Origin: RGEC01 sp964475595
Lineage (GTDB): Bacteria; Bacteroidota; Bacteroidia; NS11-12g; UBA955
Assembly (NCBI GenBank): GCA_964475595.1
Contig: CAYYXG010000025.1
Span: forward strand, 1-21,083
Direction: 5' to 3'
DNA: 21,083 nucleotides
The translations under genes and the position numbers were made by a program. The stretch's first letter is position 1; every line of letters starts with the position of its first letter. Shown here piece after piece: positions 16,535 through 21,083 of this stretch. The notes beneath the pieces were generated by a model. That model was not told the DNA's origin. It made no database searches and was given only the letters and a program-made list of their open reading frames with translations.

Positions 16535-17259
16535 TAGTGGGTGGCAAAATTGGATGAAACCGTTACGCGTGCGGTTTTTCGTTTACTGGAGGTATTGAAA
16601 ACTCCCCCCCAGCTATATTCCTCATTGTCGTTTTCACCGGTAATCTGAAAAACGCCTAGGTCTGAAGATTTAAGTGAACCCAAACTACAATCGCTGGCGT
16701 CGGAAATCTTTTCTGCACGGGCTTTAGCATCCGATGCGGCCTGGCTTATCAGCTCCAGCTTCAATTCCGAAAGGCGGGTATAATAAAACTCGGGCGAATT
16801 GGCATTAAATTCAATGCCGGCTTCCACCAGGTTCATGCTTTCTTTTACAATGGCCTCAATGGCATCCACACGGCGTGAACGAATTTTAATGCCCTGAGTG
16901 GCTTTGTAACCCACAAAAACACTGCGATAATTGCCGTCTGACCGAATATCTTCAAACTGTTTGTCAATATTTACGGTACCAAAAACCATTTCGGAATCAT
17001 GCACCCCCTGGCCCTTGAAATACTGATATACTTTGTCCTTATCTGCCTTAATCAGCTGATAGGCCTCTTTCATTTCAGCACTGGAACGTGAAAAATTGCC
17101 TGACCAGTGAATGTCATCGCTGGTAAACCCCACCTCAGCCATTCCGGTAACGGAGATATACTCGCCATGGGGTTTGCGTTTAAAACCATTGCCAATGAAC
17201 CAGGCAGCCAATATGCCGGCCAACGCAAGAATCAGGTAGTGAGCATTATTTTTAATCAT
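16534..17259 (-). CDS. SIMPL domain (DUF541) membrane-anchored protein
   Basis: Protein of 241 aa with an N-terminal signal-anchor helix (about 7-23) and a SIMPL/DUF541 domain (about 35-235). The domain is recognised by YISVTGMAEVGFTSDDIHW, the repeated beta strands, and the helix with SDAKARAEKISD. SIMPL proteins are periplasmic or surface proteins of poorly known function, implicated in some species in stress tolerance or signalling. The start overlaps the adk stop by 4 nt (ATGA) and its stop overlaps the HAD start by 1 nt, so it is the middle gene of a compact three-gene operon. No cysteine in a lipobox, so it is probably anchored by its helix, not by lipid. Confidence 0.82.
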   Translation of the reverse strand: MIKNNAHYLILALAGILAAWFIGNGFKRKPHGEYISVTGMAEVGFTSDDIHWSGNFSRSSAEMKEAYQLIKADKDKVYQYFKGQGVHDSEMVFGTVNIDKQFEDIRSDGNYRSVFVGYKATQGIKIRSRRVDAIEAIVKESMNLVEAGIEFNANSPEFYYTRLSELKLELISQAASDAKARAEKISDASDCSLGSLKSSDLGVFQITGENDNEEYSWGGVFNTSSKRKTARVTVSSNFATH

Positions 17260-17834
17260 GATTGTATATTATCTATATGAGTGCACAAGTTAGTAAAAAT
17301 CTCGTCAATTTCACCAATACCATGAACACTGTGATACTTGCCCTGATTGCTATAATAACCCTGCAATGGCAAAGTTTTGTTTTGGTACTCACGGAAACGG
17401 TTACGGATGGTATCTTCATCCTGATCATCCACTCTGCCTGAAGTTTGGCCGCGAAGCATCAGTCGTTTTACCAGCTCATCCTCTACTACCTCCAGCCCGA
17501 GCACAGCAGATATGGCAGTATTAAATTCCAGCAACATGGTATCTAAGGCCTCTGCCTGAGGGATGGTCCTGGGAAACCCGTCGAAAATAAACCCGCCTGC
17601 TTCGGCATGGGACCGCATAAAGTTGCGAACCATACCCACCACCACTGCATCAGGCACCAGTTCGCCCCGGCTTATATATTCATTGGCCTCATTTCCAAGT
17701 ACTGTTCCCGCTTTTCGCTCTGCCCGAAGTAAATCTCCGGTGGCAATGTGTACGAGCTGATAGCGGTCAATAATTTTTTCGCTTTGTGTGCCTTTTCCGG
17801 CACCGGGAGGACCAAATATGATGAGGTTTAGCAT
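17256..17834 (-). CDS. adk: Adenylate kinase
   Basis: Essential phosphotransferase catalysing ATP + AMP = 2 ADP in the cytoplasm. P-loop GPPGAGKGTQ is at residues 8-17, followed by ATGDLLR (about 37-43) and the AMP-binding DGFPRT. The LID part SGRVDDQDEDTIRNRFREY is the short form without the four-cysteine zinc site. The length from ATG 17834 is 192 aa, typical for Bacteroidota. A TTG-started extension of 8 residues back to 17858 is possible on paper but adds nothing conserved, so the ATG is preferred. It heads the adk-SIMPL-HAD operon (overlaps of 4 and 1 nt). Confidence 0.95.
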   Translation of the reverse strand: MLNLIIFGPPGAGKGTQSEKIIDRYQLVHIATGDLLRAERKAGTVLGNEANEYISRGELVPDAVVVGMVRNFMRSHAEAGGFIFDGFPRTIPQAEALDTMLLEFNTAISAVLGLEVVEDELVKRLMLRGQTSGRVDDQDEDTIRNRFREYQNKTLPLQGYYSNQGKYHSVHGIGEIDEIFTNLCTHIDNIQS

Positions 17835-17843
17835 AGAAGTGAG

Positions 17844-17851
17844 CAAAGAAA
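17844..17851 (-). promoter_or_regulatory. Degenerate -7-like element before adk
   Basis: Minus-strand TTTCTTTG differs from TAnnTTTG at one conserved position (TT for TA) but stands 9 nt before the adk ATG, the same spacing seen at other operon heads here. A second near-match (ATAATTTG) lies about 14 nt further upstream. Either could be the true element. Confidence 0.3.
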
Positions 17852-17963
17852 AAGACAAATTATTACATCAACAACTTAATCTGAATTCTTAAACGATAAG
17901 AGTGTCTTTAGTATTATGGTTAATGGATATTTTTTTTGTAAAACCCTAATAAACCAAATATAA

Positions 17964-17984
17964 AAGTATTCAACCGGTATACTT
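17964..17984 (-). terminator. Weak hairpin at the end of the pse transferase gene
   Basis: On the minus strand AAGTAT and ATACTT pair around a 9-nt loop and run into TTATATTT. The 6-bp stem begins inside the stop codon. It is A/T-rich and weak, but it is the only terminator-like structure between this gene and adk. The rest of the 148-bp gap is AT-rich and holds no further recognisable feature. Confidence 0.35.
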
Positions 17985-18909
17985 AATCAAAAATATATTC
18001 TCTGTCAAACGAGTCAATAAAAGATTCTTTGGAAGTATTTATGATTCGGCAACCTTTATAATCGGCGTAAGATTTAATTTGAGCAAAACCCCAAAAAAGT
18101 CGCTTTAAATTTTCAAATTGTTTCCAAATGGGCTGTGGAATATAATTACCGGAGGCATCCCTGTCTGACAAAACATTTCGGGTAGGTGTTTTATCATAAA
18201 AATGGTGCTGCAGCATATATACTTTATTGTCATCGCCTACTTCAAGATATTGATGAAAATTGGCATTTACGCCCGATATATATATATTCTTAAATCCTTC
18301 GTTTATTTTTTGAAACAAGGCCATTTGAACCACATTCATAAATTGAGGATTACCCAGACCGGCAGGAAATATAAATCTATATAGAAACCAGCGAAAACCA
18401 TCTACTTTAATATTATTAAAATAAACAATATGAATGTTAGGATTAGATGAAACTTCCTTCACCAATAGTGATTTTTTTGCCCACACAGGAAGATATAGAT
18501 TCAGTTTCCATGTGGTTTTTTCTTTGATAGATTTGATGGTATTAACGGCCGCAATTACCGTATTTTTTTCACCCATCGATTTTTTTTCTCTCCAGGTTTG
18601 TTCCGGATTGGCATATTCTTTTTCATCAATCCAAAAAAATAATCCATCCTTGATAAAATAAGACTGGGGCTGAATTTTTGCATAAATATCAGTGGTGGAA
18701 AAACCATTTACCACACAGACATGCTTACCGGAAAAATAATTGGGGTCCTTTTCCATAGCGGCAGATAAGGCCGGGCCATTCCCCATAACATAGCAATCTT
18801 CCGAATGGTTAACGGCGGGTTTTTTATATTTTTTGGCTTTTAAAACAATCTTTACAATCGATAAGAACGTATAAAAAAGCTGCTGTATAAAAGTGATGAT
18901 TTTACCCAT
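17983..18909 (-). CDS. Putative nonulosonic acid (pseudaminate) transferase, GT42/DUF115-like fold
   Basis: I do not recognise this 308-aa protein as a named family. Its layout resembles the GT42 sialyltransferase/DUF115 (MptE-like) fold: an early strand with VMGNGPAL (41-48), the nucleotide-binding loop; CVVNGFSTTD (65-74); a helix ending in GFKNIYISGVN (205-215); a histidine-rich segment LQHHFYD (233-239); and a last strand CRIINTSKESFIDSF (287-301). GT42 enzymes use CMP-activated nonulosonic acids, and this gene follows pseI by 13 nt on the same strand, so a pseudaminyltransferase is a fair inference. The first ~25 residues form a hydrophobic/basic helix, perhaps membrane-associating. Base composition is clearly lower in G+C than the neighbours. 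The ATG at 18909 is chosen over TTG 18930, which overlaps pseI. The family call is moderate, the function inferred. Confidence 0.55.
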   Translation of the reverse strand: MGKIITFIQQLFYTFLSIVKIVLKAKKYKKPAVNHSEDCYVMGNGPALSAAMEKDPNYFSGKHVCVVNGFSTTDIYAKIQPQSYFIKDGLFFWIDEKEYANPEQTWREKKSMGEKNTVIAAVNTIKSIKEKTTWKLNLYLPVWAKKSLLVKEVSSNPNIHIVYFNNIKVDGFRWFLYRFIFPAGLGNPQFMNVVQMALFQKINEGFKNIYISGVNANFHQYLEVGDDNKVYMLQHHFYDKTPTRNVLSDRDASGNYIPQPIWKQFENLKRLFWGFAQIKSYADYKGCRIINTSKESFIDSFDREYIFD

Positions 18910-18922
18910 GCTATACGCTATT

Positions 18923-19972
18923 TCATTCAAGCATATCCATACTCAGGCGATCGCCTTTCTTACAGGACATTTTAAACTTGCGCCCTTTCACCTCCGGCCA
19001 GTATTTAGGATGGAGACCAAAACCGGGCCTCACACTGCGAACATTCACTTCATTTACCACTGCTCCTGCTTCAACATCTTCAGCTATGTATAAACTGCGG
19101 GAATGCGCCCTTCCCGAAATCATTTTCTCTGTTAACCGGTAATCGTCGGTCCCTCTCATTTTTTCGGCCATTCTCACAGCCGATACCAAATTTTTCCAAT
19201 CTGAGGGTTCCAAGCTGAACTCAGCATCAGGGCCGCCCAGTGATTTATCCAGAATAAAATGTTTTTCTATGAGACAAGCCCCATAAATCGTGGCGCTGAT
19301 AGGGGCCACAATATCCAGGGTGTGATCACTGAGTCCTACTTCCACCTTAAAATCTTCCCGAATACGGGGAATCATGCTCAAATTGGCTTCTTCCGGCGGC
19401 GTAGGATAACTGCTGGTACACTTCAGAATCACAATCTGATTATTCCCCATGCGGCGGCACGCATCAATTGCCAGCTTTATATCATCATAGCCGGCTATAC
19501 CCGTGCTGATAATGATGGGTTTTGCCTTGGAAGCAGCATGCTCTATGAGCGGGATATCCGTTATTTCAAAACTGGCTATTTTAAATGCCGTAATGCCACA
19601 TTGATCCAGAAACTCAACCTCCTCATGCCCAAACGGAGAACTGAAAAACTCCATATCCAGACTGTGCGCAAGTTGCATCAGCGGTACCGTCCATTCCCAA
19701 GGGGTATAAATATCCTGATACAAATCGAAGTAAGGGGTGCCGTCCCATAAGGTTCCACCACCCACCACAAAGTCTTTATTGTCTGTTTCCAGCGTAATGT
19801 TTCCCGGCTTGAGGGTTTGAATTTTCACGGCATCCAGCCCACACTCTTTCATGGACAGCACAGATTTTTTGGCAATCTCAAAATCGCCCCGATGATTGCC
19901 GCTCAGTTCACCCGCAATCAAGGCAGGCAGTCCGTGCCCTAAGTGTTTCTTGCCAAAAACAATGCTGCTCAT
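18923..19972 (-). CDS. pseI: Pseudaminic acid synthase
   Basis: Condenses 2,4-diacetamido-2,4,6-trideoxy-L-altrose with phosphoenolpyruvate to pseudaminic acid (NeuB family). PseI-type features are the IAGELSGNHRG start (19-29), VKIQT (49-53), and the GGGTLWDGTPYFDLYQDIYTP region (71-91), characteristic of PseI rather than of sialic acid synthases. The metal-ligand histidines are in GLSDH (H217) and IEKHF (H238). The C-terminal SAF/antifreeze-like domain (about 290-349) contains RSVRPGFGLHP. At 349 aa the length is normal. ATG 19972 is preferred to TTG 19981, because a -7 element lies just upstream of the ATG and overlaps that TTG. It is the first gene of a unit with the putative transferase, divergent from pseG. 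NeuB or legionaminate synthase is less likely, given the partners pseG and pseF. Confidence 0.93.
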   Translation of the reverse strand: MSSIVFGKKHLGHGLPALIAGELSGNHRGDFEIAKKSVLSMKECGLDAVKIQTLKPGNITLETDNKDFVVGGGTLWDGTPYFDLYQDIYTPWEWTVPLMQLAHSLDMEFFSSPFGHEEVEFLDQCGITAFKIASFEITDIPLIEHAASKAKPIIISTGIAGYDDIKLAIDACRRMGNNQIVILKCTSSYPTPPEEANLSMIPRIREDFKVEVGLSDHTLDIVAPISATIYGACLIEKHFILDKSLGGPDAEFSLEPSDWKNLVSAVRMAEKMRGTDDYRLTEKMISGRAHSRSLYIAEDVEAGAVVNEVNVRSVRPGFGLHPKYWPEVKGRKFKMSCKKGDRLSMDMLE

Positions 19973-19978
19973 GCACAG

Positions 19979-19986
19979 CAAAGTTA
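19979..19986 (-). promoter_or_regulatory. Bacteroidota -7 element of pseI
   Basis: Minus-strand TAACTTTG matches TAnnTTTG and ends 6 nt before the pseI ATG at 19972. The corresponding -33 position (about 20006-20008) falls within the pseG -7 element, so the two divergent promoters interlock. Confidence 0.6.
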
Positions 19987-19999
19987 ACCCATTTTGGGG

Positions 20000-20007
20000 T
20001 ACATTTG
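20000..20007 (+). promoter_or_regulatory. Bacteroidota -7 element of pseG
   Basis: TACATTTG matches TAnnTTTG and is followed by C. An ATG (20009) and an in-frame GTG (20011) start 1 and 3 nt downstream, so initiation would be leaderless or from a start further inside pseG. The matching -33 position (about 19978-19980) overlaps the pseI -7 element. Confidence 0.55.
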
Positions 20008-20008
20008 C

Positions 20009-20038
20009 ATGTGTTGCAACGGCCCGATTTATTCGTGA
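20009..20038 (+). other. Nine-codon ATG reading frame overlapping the pseG start
   Basis: ATG directly behind the pseG -7 element opens a 9-residue frame (MCCNGPIYS) that ends in TGA at 20036-20038. The stop overlaps the in-frame pseG codon GTG at 20035-20037 as GTGA. It could be a leader peptide with translational coupling, or chance. Nothing but position supports translation. Confidence 0.3.
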
Positions 20039-20988
20039 TTACCACAGGCAATCCCAAAGTTGGACTGGGCCATGTAAACCGTTGCACCTCCCTTTCCTAT
20101 AACGTCAGTCAATATTTCAACCGCATATGCTTTGTTTTTAACCAATCAGACGATTCCCTGCAATTTGACCATTACCCTTGTGTTTACAGTTCAGACAGGG
20201 CGCTTTATGTGTTGCAGCATTCAAAGCCCGGGGATCATGTGATACTGGATGATTACGCATTGACCGAGGAAGATGTACACCCATTACAGGCACATGGCTT
20301 ATGGACCATCGGCATTAACGATATACCGGCCGATGCCTTGCCCTGCAATGTTATCATCAATCATTTGCCCGCTGCTGAAAAAAAATGGTTTAGCCACCTT
20401 AGTAACCCTCGCTTACTGCTTGGATCTGCATACCTGATGCTGAGAAAACCTTTTCTGGATGCGCTTAAAAACCATCGTAAAACCTCCCCACAGTCCGGGC
20501 TGATAATCGCATTGGGCGGGACCGACCCTGAACAGCTGACAGAGAAATTCCTCCATGCGGCCATTGCACTGAACATTGCTCCGGTGCACATTGTTACCAG
20601 TCACCTAAACAACAGATTACCCGAGCTTAAAAAAAGATGCAATGAAACGGTACACTTGCATATTGGACTCAATGCCGATGAAATGGTTGCGCTGATGCAA
20701 TCCTGCAAATTTTCCGTATTAACGGCCTCAACGCTTACCCTGGAAGCCATGTGCGTGGGCTCTTGCATGGCTACCGGCTATACCCATGAAAATCAAAAAA
20801 TGATTGCGGCAACTTGCGAAAAACACCAAACTGCCCTGAATGCCGGAGATTTACACACAGCAAATGCCCTGGATGTATTGTCCCAGCTGATACTCATGAA
20901 CGCAGATGAGCTGAAAACGAATCAGTACAACCTAATGAAGGACGCTGACCCGGAAAATTTTAAAGACCTGTTAAAAGAAAACTTCTAG
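20011..20988 (+). CDS. pseG: UDP-2,4-diacetamido-2,4,6-trideoxy-beta-L-altropyranose hydrolase
   Basis: Removes UDP from the activated L-altrose derivative, the step before PseI in pseudaminic acid synthesis. GT-B-like protein of about 325 aa. The N-terminal loop VGLGHVNRC contains the likely catalytic histidine (H21 from the start used here, matching His17 of the Campylobacter enzyme). LLLGSAYLMLRKPF (about 135-148) and IALGGTDPEQ (about 166-175) are conserved family stretches, and the TASTLTLEAM part binds nucleotide in related MurG-like folds. The start is uncertain. TTG 20005 overlaps the promoter element, GTG 20011 gives this annotation, and GTG 20035 would still leave the histidine loop intact. 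The gene is divergent from pseI and convergent with pseF (11 nt between stops). Confidence 0.87.
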   Translation: MLQRPDLFVITTGNPKVGLGHVNRCTSLSYNVSQYFNRICFVFNQSDDSLQFDHYPCVYSSDRALYVLQHSKPGDHVILDDYALTEEDVHPLQAHGLWTIGINDIPADALPCNVIINHLPAAEKKWFSHLSNPRLLLGSAYLMLRKPFLDALKNHRKTSPQSGLIIALGGTDPEQLTEKFLHAAIALNIAPVHIVTSHLNNRLPELKKRCNETVHLHIGLNADEMVALMQSCKFSVLTASTLTLEAMCVGSCMATGYTHENQKMIAATCEKHQTALNAGDLHTANALDVLSQLILMNADELKTNQYNLMKDADPENFKDLLKENF

Positions 20989-20990
20989 TA

Positions 20991-21006
20991 CGGCTGTTTC
21001 TAGCCG
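20991..21006. terminator. Small hairpin between convergent pseG and pseF
   Basis: CGGCT (20991-20995) and AGCCG (21002-21006) pair around a 6-nt loop that includes part of the pseF stop codon. There is no clear T-tract on either side, so terminator function is doubtful, but it fills the 11-nt convergent gap. Confidence 0.25.
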
Positions 21007-21083
21007 GCATGCATGATTTTGTATTTCAACTCGGCGGCCTTCCAGTCGCTTTCGTTGTCTATATCCTGGCAATACATTTCATC
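21000..21083 (-). CDS. pseF: Pseudaminic acid cytidylyltransferase, C-terminal 27 residues (partial)
   Basis: A minus-strand open frame enters from the right edge and stops with TAG at 21000-21002. The 27 visible residues begin DEMYCQDIDNESDW and continue with KAAELKYKI. This QDID-x3-DW-x2-AE-x-KY pattern is the usual C-terminus of PseF, which activates pseudaminic acid with CTP to CMP-pseudaminate. The N-terminal nucleotidyltransferase motifs lie outside the window, so the call rests on this tail plus the neighbours pseG and pseI. NeuA-type enzymes share a similar QDID end, so a different nonulosonate specificity is possible from the tail alone. Confidence 0.8.
   Translation of the reverse strand, partial: DEMYCQDIDNESDWKAAELKYKIMHAG

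Noticed and set aside
17835..17982. Possible small RNA or riboswitch in the AT-rich gap before adk
   Set aside because: Only one weak hairpin is visible and no conserved riboswitch core or strong stem could be recognised.
19259..19750. Plus-strand open frame of 163 codons inside pseI
   Set aside because: Antisense to the highly conserved catalytic part of pseI; composition is basic and low in conserved features.
18923..19972. Sialic acid synthase (neuB) instead of pseI
   Set aside because: The GGTLWDGTPYFDLY region and the neighbours pseG and pseF point to pseudaminate.

Overview
The window reads as a chromosomal segment from a member of the Bacteroidota, probably a gliding or saprophytic lineage of the Chitinophagales/Sphingobacteriia/Cytophagia type. 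Three things support this. Two secreted proteins carry the C-terminal signals of the type IX secretion system (one type A, one CHU_C/type B). The primary sigma factor is the short Bacteroidota form without region 1.1. Several operon heads carry the Bacteroidota -7 element TAnnTTTG, usually only 3-9 nt in front of the start codon. I see no tRNA, rRNA, CRISPR array, insertion sequence or phage gene.

Layout. From 2 to 7163 all genes are on the plus strand: a DedA-family membrane protein, shikimate dehydrogenase (aroE), a lipoprotein M1 aminopeptidase, a ferrous iron uptake pair (feoA-feoB, 8-nt overlap) and the primary sigma factor (rpoD). A perfect 15-bp palindromic terminator at 7183-7216 separates rpoD from the convergent minus-strand block. 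That block begins with a 1504-residue surface protein (IgGFc-binding-like head, about eleven PKD/Ig-like modules, CHU_C tail). It continues with an apparent operon running right to left: a small T9SS cargo protein, a membrane-anchored VWA protein and the tRNA thiolase mnmA. Next is a tightly overlapping adk-SIMPL-HAD operon, also on the minus strand.

The right end (17983-21083) is part of a pseudaminic acid (nonulosonic acid) locus. It holds pseI (minus), pseG (plus, divergent from pseI), the last 27 codons of pseF (minus, at the right edge) and, downstream of pseI in the same transcription unit, an unassigned protein. That protein has the GNGP...SG...HH layout of the GT42/DUF115-like fold. 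By position it is the best candidate for the transferase that uses CMP-pseudaminate. It is visibly more AT-rich than its neighbours, as expected for a gene acquired by transfer.

How the parts may work together: most genes are housekeeping (aromatic amino acid synthesis, peptide turnover, iron uptake, transcription, tRNA modification, nucleotide balance). The accessory part concerns the cell surface: T9SS-exported proteins on one side and a nonulosonic sugar pathway on the other. The PKD protein has many matches to the Bacteroidota O-glycosylation tripeptide D(S/T)(A/I/L/V/M/T), so the sugar pathway could decorate such proteins; this link is inference. The most unusual points are the putative pseudaminyltransferase, the interlocked divergent pseI/pseG promoters with a 9-codon reading frame over the pseG start, and the consistent near-leaderless promoter layout.
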